A stretch of 64,000 bases of DNA. It comes from Gammaproteobacteria bacterium HGW-Gammaproteobacteria-15. GTDB lineage: Bacteria; Pseudomonadota; Gammaproteobacteria; Enterobacterales; Alteromonadaceae. Shown one piece after another: positions 19,704-28,458 of this stretch. The translations under genes and the position numbers were made by a program. Position 1 is the stretch's first letter; the number at the start of each line of letters is the position of its first letter. Location of the stretch: assembly GCA_002840125.1 (NCBI GenBank), contig PGZF01000003.1:186001-250000 (forward strand), in the 5' to 3' direction. Below the pieces are notes generated by a model, which made no database searches, was not told the DNA's origin, and was given only the letters and a program-made list of their open reading frames with translations.

Positions 19704-20237
19704 TTATTTATGCTGGATCAGGGTGAGCTGGTTGCCCTGTTGGTGGAATTCTAACTGTTTAAGCGCGCTCATGCCCAGTAATATCTCGGTACCGCTGCCG
19801 CCACTGCCTAAAGCTGGCACTATACTGGCCGGAATATTAGTGAGCACTATGTCGCCCAGTTGCAGCCGGTCAATGTGGCTGCGATAAGCGGTAGTTAAAC
19901 CATTGGCAGTGCTCACCTGTATGGGGGCACCAAATGGCATACCGAGTTTTTCTGCTGCGCTTGCTGCTATAGCAACAGTGGTGGCGCCGGTGTCCAGCAT
20001 AAAGTCGGCCGGGCTGTTGTTAATAAGTGCCGTACCAACATAATGGCCGCTTTTATTACGAATAAGCACAGTGCGTACTTCACCGGCGCTACCCTGCACA
20101 CTGCTTAACTGCTGGTTGGGGTTAAGCTGCTTGTTGATGGTGTCCTGAAAAAATACAAACAGCAGTACCATTAAAATAAGCCAGGCGATAATAGCAAAGG
20201 TCTTACCATATTTGTTCGTGGGCTCAGGCGCTTGCAT
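19704..20237 (-). CDS. Membrane-anchored retropepsin-like aspartic protease
   Basis: 177 residues from ATG 20237 (MQAPEPTNKYGKTF); the frame remains open upstream. A single N-terminal membrane span (IIAWLILMVLLFVFFQ) is followed by a periplasmic clan AA protease domain. The catalytic motif is FMLDTGATTVAI, with the second hydrophobic motif ILLGMSAL. It matches the TIGR02281-type family of proteobacterial single-domain retropepsins. It lies between nadC and the divergent ampD. Substrate unknown. Confidence 0.85.
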   Translation of the reverse strand: MQAPEPTNKYGKTFAIIAWLILMVLLFVFFQDTINKQLNPNQQLSSVQGSAGEVRTVLIRNKSGHYVGTALINNSPADFMLDTGATTVAIAASAAEKLGMPFGAPIQVSTANGLTTAYRSHIDRLQLGDIVLTNIPASIVPALGSGGSGTEILLGMSALKQLEFHQQGNQLTLIQHK

Positions 20238-20305
20238 TAAAAGGCTCCAGCATTGACAATAGCCCCATAGCTTACTGGCACAGACCTGCAAAGGCAAAAC
20301 TTCTG

Positions 20306-20860
20306 ATGAGCGCTAAACCGCCAGCCATGTTAACCCGCCCAAGCCCGCATTGTGATGCGCGCCCGGATGCTGAAAGCATCAGTTTACTGGTTATTCATAA
20401 TATCAGCCTGCCGGCCGGGCAGTTTGCTGCCATACCCGAGCAAAGCTTTGTTGATGCCTTATTTATGGGTAACTTAGATTGTAGTGCGCATAGCAGCTTT
20501 GCCGGTTTACAGGGGCTTAGAGTGTCGGCGCACTGCGTGATCTGGCGTGATGGCCGCATTTTTAACTACGTACCTTTTACACAGCGCGCCTGGCACGCCG
20601 GAGTTAGCCAGTTTGACGGCCGCGAACGCTGTAACGATTTTTCTATAGGTATTGAATTAGAAGGCACAGACAATTTGCCTTATACTGAGCAACAATATCA
20701 AAGCCTTATTGCGCTGAGCTATTTTTTAATGCAGCAGCATCCGGCTATTACGCCAGACCGTATTGTTGGGCATTGTGATATTGCGCCGGGGCGTAAAACC
20801 GACCCCGGCATCGCGTTTGACTGGGTGCGCTACCGTAGTGCGTTAAAAAGTGCGCGATAA
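20306..20860 (+). CDS. ampD: 1,6-anhydro-N-acetylmuramyl-L-alanine amidase AmpD
   Basis: Cytoplasmic zinc amidase of murein recycling; loss derepresses ampC in species that have it. The 184-residue product has the zinc His in LLVIHNIS, the GIELEGTD catalytic Glu region and GHCDIAPGRKTDPG with the other His and Asp ligands. Upstream of ampE, as in enterobacteria. Confidence 0.96.
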   Translation: MSAKPPAMLTRPSPHCDARPDAESISLLVIHNISLPAGQFAAIPEQSFVDALFMGNLDCSAHSSFAGLQGLRVSAHCVIWRDGRIFNYVPFTQRAWHAGVSQFDGRERCNDFSIGIELEGTDNLPYTEQQYQSLIALSYFLMQQHPAITPDRIVGHCDIAPGRKTDPGIAFDWVRYRSALKSAR

Positions 20861-20899
20861 AATGAGTGTGATAAAGAGCGCGATAAAGGAGTTTTTTGT

Positions 20900-21757
20900 A
20901 TGACGTTAATCAGTATGTTGCTGGCATTAATTATTGAGCGCCTGGCTGTACGCAGCAATAAATGGCAAGCCAGCGGCTATTGCCGTGCTTATGTGCGCTT
21001 TACCGCCGGATCAGCATTAAGCAAGTTGTCTGCGCATAGCCTGGGGCAATATCTGTGGCTGGCTTTACCCGGCGCGCTGGTGATGCTGCTGTTGTGCCTG
21101 CTCGACAGCCGCTTAGTAAGTTTAGTGGTTAACACCCTGCTATTGCTGGTGGCTATTGGTTGCTGGCACTACCGCCAGTTATATAAACAGTATTTAAATG
21201 CGATGGACAGAGGCGACGAAGAAGCCGCTTTTATTACCATGCAGCAAATACGCACAGATATGGGTAGCACGCGCGAGCAAAGCAGCTATGGCCAGTTACT
21301 GATCTGGCTGAATTTTCGTTACTATGCCGCTGTGGTGTTCTGGTTTTTACTGTTGGGCGCTTTTGGTGTAATTACCTATGCTCTGGTGCGGCATTTACAG
21401 GAAGCGGTAGCAGAAGAAGACGCCGCCACTTATGCCGCCTGCCTGGGCGACGACAACAAAGCGGTACATTATGTAGCACACTGGGCTAACTGGTTTCCGG
21501 CACGGTTATTTGGTTTGGGTTTTGCGCTGGTGGGGCATTTCTCCCGCGCGTCTACCGCGTTGCTGGGCTATTTTCTTGATTTTACCGCCAGCAATGAGCA
21601 GGTAGTAGTAGATGTTGCTACAGCCGCGGAGCCATTACCGGCTGAAAGCTTTAACACGCTGGACGACACCAGTTATATGGTGCAACTGGCTAAACGTAAT
21701 ATGCTGTTCTTTTTAGCCTTTACAGCGATATTAACCCTGACTGGCTGGTTGGGGTAA
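20900..21757 (+). CDS. ampE: Inner-membrane regulatory protein AmpE
   Basis: CobD/CbiB-like membrane protein encoded with ampD. At 285 residues it has the family length, with four to five membrane spans (MTLISMLLALIIERL at the start, WLALPGALVMLLLCLL, and the C-terminal FFLAFTAILTLTGWLG). The conserved RYYAVVFWFLLLGAFG-like segment is present. The short ampD-ampE gap contains two copies of GCGCGATAAA and ends in an AAAGGAG ribosome binding site. Confidence 0.92.
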   Translation: MTLISMLLALIIERLAVRSNKWQASGYCRAYVRFTAGSALSKLSAHSLGQYLWLALPGALVMLLLCLLDSRLVSLVVNTLLLLVAIGCWHYRQLYKQYLNAMDRGDEEAAFITMQQIRTDMGSTREQSSYGQLLIWLNFRYYAAVVFWFLLLGAFGVITYALVRHLQEAVAEEDAATYAACLGDDNKAVHYVAHWANWFPARLFGLGFALVGHFSRASTALLGYFLDFTASNEQVVVDVATAAEPLPAESFNTLDDTSYMVQLAKRNMLFFLAFTAILTLTGWLG

Positions 21758-21774
21758 AGCGCTGGTTTGCTTTT

Positions 21775-21799
21775 AAGGCGCCGTCAGGGCGCCTTTTTT
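21775..21799 (+). terminator. Terminator after ampE
   Basis: AAGGCGCC stem, GTCAG loop, GGCGCCTT, then TTTT. A strong rho-independent terminator separating ampE from the hydrolase operon. Confidence 0.9.
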
Positions 21800-21814
21800 G
21801 TGCTGGTTTTTTCA

Positions 21815-21831
21815 TTTCACGCTGATTTCAC
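21815..21831 (+). promoter_or_regulatory. Candidate OmpR-type direct-repeat site
   Basis: TTTCAC occurs twice with an 11-bp period (21815-21820 and 21826-21831), about 60 bp before the hydrolase start. One helical turn spacing of hexamers is the layout bound by OmpR/PhoB-family dimers. The cognate regulator would be the response regulator encoded in the same operon. Inference from spacing only. Confidence 0.4.
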
Positions 21832-21887
21832 AGTTGTCATCACAAGCTGGGTTGTACGTTAAACACAACCTGAAACAGGTGACCAAG

Positions 21888-22805
21888 ATGAACAAAACCG
21901 GAGTGAAAAAAATGCTGTTAACCTTAGGTGCAGTTATTACTGCATTGGCCGCAGGCTGGTATACCTTATTTGGCTTAAAACCCTATACCGTAAGTGCGGC
22001 AGATGTCACACAACGTTATGCTTATACACTGCCGCAACCTGTCGATCTGCAGCTGCAACAAGATGAAAACAATGGCTATCATTTTCACTACAGCAGTTTT
22101 GATGGCGCCAGGGTAAATGGCTATATGCGCTTCCCAGATACTGATAAAGACATGTCATCACCTGTGCCGGTATTAATTGCCGCTCACGCCATGGGGCGTG
22201 CGTACCAGCGTTGGTGGCAGGATAGTTATAAAGATCGGCCAACGCAGGAAAGCACCGATAAGATAACCGCTATGGCTCTGGCAAAAGGCTACGCTGTTGT
22301 CACTATCGATGCGCGTAACCACGGTGAACGCAAAGACGCTGAACACAGTATCGTCGATATTATTAATAATCTGCATTGGTGGGGGAAACGTGAGCCTTAT
22401 GAACAGATGCTGATCGATACCGTACGTGATCACCGCGTATTGCTGGACTGGCTGAGCACACAGCCACAGTTTGATGCTACCCGCATTGATGTCACCGGCT
22501 ACAGCATGGGGGCGCAAGTCGGTTTATTGCTGGCGGCGGTTGACGCAAGAATTAAGCGGGTGGCTGCAGTGGTGCCGCCACATATTAATAACCGCACGGC
22601 GATAGTAGCACCACTTAGCATGTTACCTGCTCTGGCAGATAATCCGGTGTGGTTGTTTAGTGCAAATGATGATGAATACGCCAGTGAAAAGGAAAACACA
22701 CAGCTTTTTAACGCCTTACCTAATAGTGACAAGCAGCACCACAAGTTTGCTGGTGGTCATCTGTTGCCGGCGCATTATGTGCAATTGTTTGAGCAATGGC
22801 TGTAA
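21888..22805 (+). CDS. Exported/membrane-anchored alpha/beta hydrolase
   Basis: 305 residues from ATG 21888; the frame is open 30 codons upstream into the terminator area, which is not credible. An N-terminal hydrophobic helix (MLLTLGAVITALAAGWYTLFG) acts as signal or anchor. The hydrolase core has an oxyanion-type VLIAAHAMG strand, DARNHGE and the nucleophile elbow GYSMG (Ser206). A late GGHLLPAHY His completes the likely triad with an Asp near NDDEY. It looks like a dienelactone-hydrolase/acyl-esterase type enzyme; substrate unknown. The last 10 bp overlap the response regulator gene. Confidence 0.8.
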   Translation: MNKTGVKKMLLTLGAVITALAAGWYTLFGLKPYTVSAADVTQRYAYTLPQPVDLQLQQDENNGYHFHYSSFDGARVNGYMRFPDTDKDMSSPVPVLIAAHAMGRAYQRWWQDSYKDRPTQESTDKITAMALAKGYAVVTIDARNHGERKDAEHSIVDIINNLHWWGKREPYEQMLIDTVRDHRVLLDWLSTQPQFDATRIDVTGYSMGAQVGLLLAAVDARIKRVAAVVPPHINNRTAIVAPLSMLPALADNPVWLFSANDDEYASEKENTQLFNALPNSDKQHHKFAGGHLLPAHYVQLFEQWL

Positions 22806-23500
22806 TAAACCTGAATAATGCCATAGCCGTGCTGGTAATTGAGGATAACCCGGCGATACAGGCTAACATCGCCGATTATTTCACCATGCAAGGTGCAATA
22901 ACCGATTTTGCGCTGCAGGGTAGGCAAGGTGCTGCCCTGGCACTGCAAAATTATTATGATGTGGTTATTCTGGATTTAACACTGCCGCAACTGGATGGGC
23001 TGGATGTTTGCACACTGCTGCGGCAAAAAGCGAACCGGCATATTCCCGTTTTAATGCTAACTGCACGGGACAGCCTGCAAAATAAGTTAGCCGGTTTTGG
23101 TGCCGGTGCCGACGATTACCTGGTGAAACCCTTTGATTTAGCCGAGCTGTGGGCCAGAGTGCAAGTATTAGCCGGGCGCCGCTTACAGCAGCCTTATCAG
23201 CTAGCGCTGGGTAACATCAGGTTAAATAAGCAGCTGCATCAGGTGGTTTGTAATGCTGAGGTAATGCAGCTAAAGCCCATCACCTTTTTGTTACTGAGTA
23301 TTTTGCTTGAAGCCTACCCGCGACCAGTAACTCGCAGCGAGCTTAGCAGTAAAATCTGGCACGATGAACCAACAGAATCAGATGCGCTGCGCTCGCATCT
23401 TTATCAATTACGTAAAACACTGCAAAAACATGGAGCCTCAGTAACGATAGAAACTCTGCATGGCGTGGGCTTTGTGTTAAAAGCAGCGCCCACAGGATGA
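22796..23500 (+). CDS. OmpR-family response regulator
   Basis: 234 residues. Receiver domain with phospho-acceptor D60 (VVILDLTLPQLDG), the acidic pair in VIEDNPA, Thr in MLTARD and Lys in DYLVKPFD. It is followed by a winged-helix DNA-binding domain (QLRKTLQKHG and the VETLHGVGFVL-like end). Overlaps the hydrolase by 10 bp and the kinase by 4 bp, so the three form one operon. It may regulate that operon through the direct repeat at 21815. Confidence 0.92.
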   Translation: MAVINLNNAIAVLVIEDNPAIQANIADYFTMQGAITDFALQGRQGAALALQNYYDVVILDLTLPQLDGLDVCTLLRQKANRHIPVLMLTARDSLQNKLAGFGAGADDYLVKPFDLAELWARVQVLAGRRLQQPYQLALGNIRLNKQLHQVVCNAEVMQLKPITFLLLSILLEAYPRPVTRSELSSKIWHDEPTESDALRSHLYQLRKTLQKHGASVTIETLHGVGFVLKAAPTG

Positions 23501-24753
23501 AAGTTATGTCATTACGTCAGCGGATCCTGCTTGCCTTTACCGGCTGTACTGCTTTGGTGGCGCTGTTATTCGGCGTAAGCAGTTTTCTCTTCGCTTATCA
23601 TACGGAAGATCGCCTGTTTGAGGCGTTGCTGCAAGCTGAGGCCAGCTATGTGCAGCAACAACTGGATGCCGGTATTACAGCTGCTCCGCGTCTGGCCTTT
23701 GTTAAGTACTATGCGGACAGTACCGATCTGCCTGATGGCATTGCGGCCATACTGCAAACAGCACCGGAGCGCAGGGAATTTGCCGCTGCCAATGGCAAGC
23801 ATTATCATCTGATGCCAGTGTTAAAAGGCTGGTTGGTGGCAGATGTCAGTGAGCAGCTGGTTGTCAGAAGCCTGCGGCCACAGCTGCTGCTTTTTTTACT
23901 CAGCCTGTTGGCTGTAGTGGTTGTGGTGGCTGCGGGGTTAGCCTTTTTGCTGGCAAGGCGGGTGCTCAAACCGCTGCAAAAACTAACGCAGGTGGTTGAT
24001 AAGGCTGGCCAGAGCCCTGCGGATACCGGTGCGGCACTGTTATCATCTGCTGAATTTGCACCGGACGAGATTGGCCGCCTGGCACAAACGCTGCAAAAGG
24101 CCTGGTGCCGGATAGCTGATTTTATTAAGCGCGAACAGCAATTTACTCAGGATGTGTCGCATGAGCTGCGCACACCTGTCACTATCAGTCAGGGCGCATT
24201 GACTTTATTAAGCCATACGCAGTTAACGGTGCAGCAAGCTCAGTATGTCGGGCGGCTGCAATCGGCGCAGCAACAGATAAGCCAGAGTATCGAAACCCTG
24301 ATGTTGCTGGCGCGGGAGCAGTTGCCGGCAGTACAGCCGGTTAAGCTGCTGGCGCTGGTTGAGCAAAGCGTCCTGCAACAGCAACATAAACTGATCGGAA
24401 AGCCGGTTGAACTGCGGCTAAACATTGCAGCAGATACAATCATCGTGATAAATGAAACCGCGCTGATGATCCTGCTGAATAATCTGTTAGGAAATGCCTT
24501 TGAATACACTAACGCGGGGATTATCTGCATTGAGTTTCAGCAGCAGCTGTTAACCGTGCAGGATAGCGGTAGTGGCATTGATGCTGCGATACGTGAGCAG
24601 GTGTTTCAGTCGGGTGTAAAGGGCCAGAATAGCCTGGGCATGGGTGTAGGCTTATCTCTGGTAAAACGTTTGTGTGATAAATGGCATATTGGCTATCAGC
24701 TGCATAGCGATGCGTCCGGCACCTGTATCAGTTTAAAATTTCCGTCAAACTAG
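23497..24753 (+). CDS. Sensor histidine kinase
   Basis: 418 residues. Two membrane spans (about 8-30 and 128-153) flank a periplasmic sensor of about 95 residues. The HAMP linker is followed by the HisKA dimerisation helix with H222 (DVSHELRTPVT). The HATPase region has N box (LLNNLLGNAFEY), G1 (VQDSGSGID) and G2 (GMGVGLSLVKRL). Overlap ATGA with the regulator gene. The small sensor domain gives no clue to the stimulus. The associated hydrolase suggests a lipid or ester signal, but this is speculation. Confidence 0.92.
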   Translation: MKVMSLRQRILLAFTGCTALVALLFGVSSFLFAYHTEDRLFEALLQAEASYVQQQLDAGITAAPRLAFVKYYADSTDLPDGIAAILQTAPERREFAAANGKHYHLMPVLKGWLVADVSEQLVVRSLRPQLLLFLLSLLAVVVVVAAGLAFLLARRVLKPLQKLTQVVDKAGQSPADTGAALLSSAEFAPDEIGRLAQTLQKAWCRIADFIKREQQFTQDVSHELRTPVTISQGALTLLSHTQLTVQQAQYVGRLQSAQQQISQSIETLMLLAREQLPAVQPVKLLALVEQSVLQQQHKLIGKPVELRLNIAADTIIVINETALMILLNNLLGNAFEYTNAGIICIEFQQQLLTVQDSGSGIDAAIREQVFQSGVKGQNSLGMGVGLSLVKRLCDKWHIGYQLHSDASGTCISLKFPSN

Positions 24754-24755
24754 CC

Positions 24756-24766
24756 TGGTCAGACCA
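24756..24766. promoter_or_regulatory. GntR/FadR-type operator, second candidate PdhR site
   Basis: TGGTCAGACCA is a perfect palindrome around a central A and fits the TNGTNNNACNA core bound by FadR-subfamily regulators. It is just after the kinase stop and about 200 bp before pdhR, so it could be an auxiliary PdhR site. It differs from the PdhR consensus at the outer positions. Confidence 0.4.
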
Positions 24767-24901
24767 ATTCTTTCTGTCTCTTTCTTAGCCGCTTCGTACT
24801 GAGTTATTACTCTAACTATTTTCTGCTTTTGCCTTTGCCGGTAATCTCTGCTTTATTTACTTGCTAAGCAGAAACTGTTACCTTATCGGCACTAAAAATA
24901 A

Positions 24902-24916
24902 ATTGGTAATACCAAT
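24902..24916. promoter_or_regulatory. PdhR operator upstream of pdhR-aceEF
   Basis: ATTGGT-AAT-ACCAAT is a perfect palindromic match to the PdhR box (ATTGGTNNNACCAAT) known from E. coli. It lies 42 bp before the pdhR start, where a repressor would cover the promoter or early transcript. It implies pyruvate-responsive autoregulation of pdhR and the dehydrogenase genes downstream. Confidence 0.85.
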
Positions 24917-24957
24917 TTACAAAAAGGCTTGCAGCCAACGGGAAATCACAGCACGGC

Positions 24958-25716
24958 ATGGCAGATTTTAAAATTAAACCGGCTAAACTCTCTGATCGCA
25001 TTGTCGAGCAACTGGAAAACATGTTGCTGGAGGGCAGTTTTGCACCGGGGCAAAAGTTGCCACCCGAGCGTGATTTAGCGCAAATGTTTGCTGTGTCGCG
25101 GCCGTCATTGCGCGAAGCCATTCAAAAGCTGGAAGCCAAAGGCCTGATCAGCCGCCGTCAGGGTGGTGGCACCTATGTGTGCGACAATATGACCGCCGGC
25201 CTTACCGATCCATTATTTGAATTAATAGCACGCCACCCTGAATCGCAGTTTGATTTACTGGAGTTTCGCCACGCGCTGGAAGGCATATGTGCTTATTACG
25301 CCGCATTACGTGGCACAACGGCCGATTTTGACCAGATAAAGCACCACTATGATGCTATTTGTGACGCCCAGAAATTGAATGATCTGGACGCTGAAGCCAA
25401 AGCGGTAGGCAGTTTTTATTTAGCAGTGGCAGAGGCGTCACATAATGTGGTTTTACTGCATTTAGTGCGCGGCTTAACGCCACTGGTGGAGCAGAATATC
25501 CGGGTTAACCTGGAAACCCTGCAGCAGAAGGAAGGCATAGTCGGCCAGCTGAATTCGCATCGGCAACGGCTGATGCAAGCGGTCATAAATGGTGAGCCGG
25601 AGAAGGCGCGCCAGGCCAGTAATGGCCATCTGGCCTTTATCGAAGAAGCTTTGCTGGATGTGGGCAAAGAGCGTTCGCGCATTGAACGCTCGTTACGGCG
25701 CACCCAACAAGGCTGA
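24958..25716 (+). CDS. pdhR: Pyruvate dehydrogenase complex repressor PdhR
   Basis: GntR/FadR-family repressor relieved by pyruvate. 252 residues. The winged-helix N-terminus (LSDRIVEQLENMLLEGSF, LPPERDLAQMFAVSRPSLREA) and RRQGGGTYV wing are typical. The FCD-type effector domain begins at about residue 90 (FDLLEFRHALEG). Immediately upstream of aceE as in E. coli, with a perfect PdhR box in its leader. Confidence 0.96.
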   Translation: MADFKIKPAKLSDRIVEQLENMLLEGSFAPGQKLPPERDLAQMFAVSRPSLREAIQKLEAKGLISRRQGGGTYVCDNMTAGLTDPLFELIARHPESQFDLLEFRHALEGICAYYAALRGTTADFDQIKHHYDAICDAQKLNDLDAEAKAVGSFYLAVAEASHNVVLLHLVRGLTPLVEQNIRVNLETLQQKEGIVGQLNSHRQRLMQAVINGEPEKARQASNGHLAFIEEALLDVGKERSRIERSLRRTQQG

Positions 25717-25730
25717 TCATTATTTTTAAC

Positions 25731-25759
25731 GCACCTGTGCATTTACAACACAGGCGTGC
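25731..25759 (+). other. Hairpin between pdhR and aceE
   Basis: GCACCTGTG pairs with CACAGG-C-GTGC across a 9-nt loop, with one bulged C. No U-tract follows, so it is not a simple terminator. It lies in the 64-bp pdhR-aceE gap and could be a processing or stability structure. Confidence 0.5.
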
Positions 25760-25780
25760 ATAACCAAAGGAAACCTCGAT

Positions 25781-28447
25781 ATGTCTGAAGTCAGTAAAGT
25801 TGACATCGACGCTCTGGAAACCAAAGAGTGGCTTGAAGCGCTGGAATCGGTTGTTCGCACTGAAGGGGTAGAGCGGGCACAGTTCCTGCTGGAGCAGGTA
25901 CTGGAGCAAGCCCGGTTAGAAGGCGTTGCTATGCCTACCGGTGTGACTACCAACTACATTAACACCATTCCACCGCAGCAAGAGCCGGCTTACCCTGGCG
26001 ATGTTAATCTGGAACGACGTATCCGTTCGGTGATCCGCTGGAATGCTATTATGATCGTACTGCGCGGCTCGAAAAAAGAGCTGGATTTAGGCGGCCATAT
26101 GGCGTCTTACCAGTCTTCTGCTGCGTTTTATGAAACCTGTTTTAACCACTTCTTCCGCGCACCGAACGAAAAAGACGGCGGCGATTTAGTGTATTATCAA
26201 GGCCATATTTCACCGGGTATTTACGCCCGTGCTTTTGTTGAAGGCCGCTTAACTGCCGAGCAACTGGACAGCTTCCGCCAGGAAGTAGACGGCAAAGGCT
26301 TATCGAGCTACCCGCACCCGAAATTAATGCCGGAGTTTTGGCAGTTCCCTACCGTGTCTATGGGCCTGGGCCCAATTGCTTCTATATATCAGGCGCGGTT
26401 TTTAAAATATTTACACGGCCGTGGTTTAAAAGACACCAGCGCACAGCGCGTTTATGCCTTTTTGGGCGATGGCGAGATGGACGAGCCGGAATCACGCGGT
26501 GCGGTAAGTTTTGCTGCCCGTGAGAAGCTGGGCAACCTGTGTTATTTAATTAACTGTAACCTGCAGCGCCTTGATGGCCCGGTAATGGGTAACGGTAAAA
26601 TTATCCAGGAACTGGAAGGCTTATTCCGCGGCGCCGGCTGGAATGTTATTAAAGTAGTATGGGGCCGTGGTTGGGACAAACTGCTGGCGAAAGACACCAC
26701 CGGTAAGCTGTTACAGCTGATGAACGAAACTATCGACGGTGACTACCAGACTTACAAAGCCAACGATGGTGCTTATGTACGTAAGCACTTCTTCGGCCGT
26801 TACCCGGAAACCGCAGCACTGGTTGCTGATATGACCGACGAAGAAATCTTCGACTTAAAACGTGGCGGCCACGAGCCATCTAAACTGTTTGCTGCCTTTA
26901 AAGCAGCACAGGAATGCACCGACAAACCTACGGTTATCTTAGCCAAAACCGTTAAAGGTTATGGCATGGGTGAAGCGGCAGAAGGTAAAAATATTGCCCA
27001 CCAGGTGAAGAAAATGGACCTGACGCACGTGTCAGCACTGCGCAAGCGCCTGGGCCTGGAAGACTACATTACCGAAGAGCAAGTTGCTGAGCTACCGTAT
27101 ATCAAGCTGCCGGAAGGCTCACCAGAGCTGGAATATATGCACGCACGGCGCAAAGCATTGCACGGTTATACGCCGGTGCGCCTGCCTAACTTTACCAAGC
27201 CATTAACACTGCCGGAATTAAGCGCCTTTGACGGTTTGTTAGAAGAGCAAAAACGCGAAATTTCTACCACCATGGCCTATGTGCGGGCATTGAATATTCT
27301 GCTGAAAGACGAGCATATCGGTAAGCAAATAGTGCCGATTATTGCCGACGAAGCCCGTACCTTTGGTATGGAAGGTTTGTTCCGCCAAATCGGTATTTAT
27401 AACCCGGGTGGCCAGAACTACACGCCGGAAGACCGCTCAGTAGTAAGCTACTACAAAGAAGATACCGGCGGCCAGGTACTGCAAGAAGGTATTAACGAGC
27501 TGGGCGCGATGTCGTCCTGGGTAGCTGCAGCAACATCGTACAGCACCAACGACTTACCGATGATCCCGTTCTACATCTACTACTCGATGTTTGGTTTCCA
27601 GCGCGTGGGCGATATGGCCTGGCTGGCCGGTGATCAGCAGGCGCGTGGCTTCCTGTTAGGTGCTACTGCGGGCCGTACTACCCTTAACGGCGAAGGTTTA
27701 CAGCACGAAGACGGCCACAGCCATATTCTGGCCGGCACGGTACCAAACTGTATTTCGTATGACCCAACCTATGCCTTTGAGCTGGCGGTTATTCTGCAGG
27801 ACGGTATCCGCCGGATGTACGGTAAAGATCAGGAAAACATTTATTACTACATTACCGTAATGAATGAAAACTACCATCACCCGGCGATGCCAAAAGGCGC
27901 TGAAGAAGGTATCCGCCGTGGTATTTACAAGCTGGAAAGCTTAAATGGCGATCGTGGCAAGGTACAGCTGATGGGCTCAGGCACTATCTTAAATGAAGTG
28001 CGCAAAGCGGCAGAAATTTTAAGCAAGGATTACGGCGTAGCGTCTGACGTGTACTCGGTAACCTCGTTTAATGAACTGGCGCGTGATGGCCAGGATTGCG
28101 AGCGCTTTAATATGCTAAACCCGGATGCCAAGGCTAAAACGCCGTACATTGCTACGGTAATGAACAAAGCGCCAGCCATTGCTGCTACCGACTATATGAA
28201 AAACTACGCCGATCAGGTACGTGCTTTTATTCCGGCTACGTCATACAAGGTGCTGGGCACCGACGGTTTTGGCCGTTCTGACAGCCGTGAAAACCTGCGC
28301 CGCCACTTTGAGGTGAACGCCGGTTATATCGTAGTGGCCGCACTGAGCGAGCTGGTGAAGCAGGGCGAGTTGAAGAAAACCGTAGTGACAGATGCTATTA
28401 AGAAATTCGGCATCGACAGCGGCAAAACCAACCCGCTGTACGCATAA
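25781..28447 (+). CDS. aceE: Pyruvate dehydrogenase E1 component
   Basis: Thiamine-diphosphate-dependent homodimeric E1 that decarboxylates pyruvate and acetylates the E2 lipoyl group. Full length at 888 residues. The ThDP-binding motif ([13 protein letters not shown] through [17 protein letters not shown]) is in the N-terminal third, and the conserved [11 protein letters not shown] and [15 protein letters not shown] segments follow. First structural gene of aceE-aceF, 12 bp before aceF. Confidence 0.98.
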   Translation: MSEVSKVDIDALETKEWLEALESVVRTEGVERAQFLLEQVLEQARLEGVAMPTGVTTNYINTIPPQQEPAYPGDVNLERRIRSVIRWNAIMIVLRGSKKELDLGGHMASYQSSAAFYETCFNHFFRAPNEKDGGDLVYYQGHISPGIYARAFVEGRLTAEQLDSFRQEVDGKGLSSYPHPKLMPEFWQFPTVSMGLGPIASIYQARFLKYLHGRGLKDTSAQRVYAFLGDGEMDEPESRGAVSFAAREKLGNLCYLINCNLQRLDGPVMGNGKIIQELEGLFRGAGWNVIKVVWGRGWDKLLAKDTTGKLLQLMNETIDGDYQTYKANDGAYVRKHFFGRYPETAALVADMTDEEIFDLKRGGHEPSKLFAAFKAAQECTDKPTVILAKTVKGYGMGEAAEGKNIAHQVKKMDLTHVSALRKRLGLEDYITEEQVAELPYIKLPEGSPELEYMHARRKALHGYTPVRLPNFTKPLTLPELSAFDGLLEEQKREISTTMAYVRALNILLKDEHIGKQIVPIIADEARTFGMEGLFRQIGIYNPGGQNYTPEDRSVVSYYKEDTGGQVLQEGINELGAMSSWVAAATSYSTNDLPMIPFYIYYSMFGFQRVGDMAWLAGDQQARGFLLGATAGRTTLNGEGLQHEDGHSHILAGTVPNCISYDPTYAFELAVILQDGIRRMYGKDQENIYYYITVMNENYHHPAMPKGAEEGIRRGIYKLESLNGDRGKVQLMGSGTILNEVRKAAEILSKDYGVASDVYSVTSFNELARDGQDCERFNMLNPDAKAKTPYIATVMNKAPAIAATDYMKNYADQVRAFIPATSYKVLGTDGFGRSDSRENLRRHFEVNAGYIVVAALSELVKQGELKKTVVTDAIKKFGIDSGKTNPLYA

Positions 28448-28458
28448 GAGGATTACAC

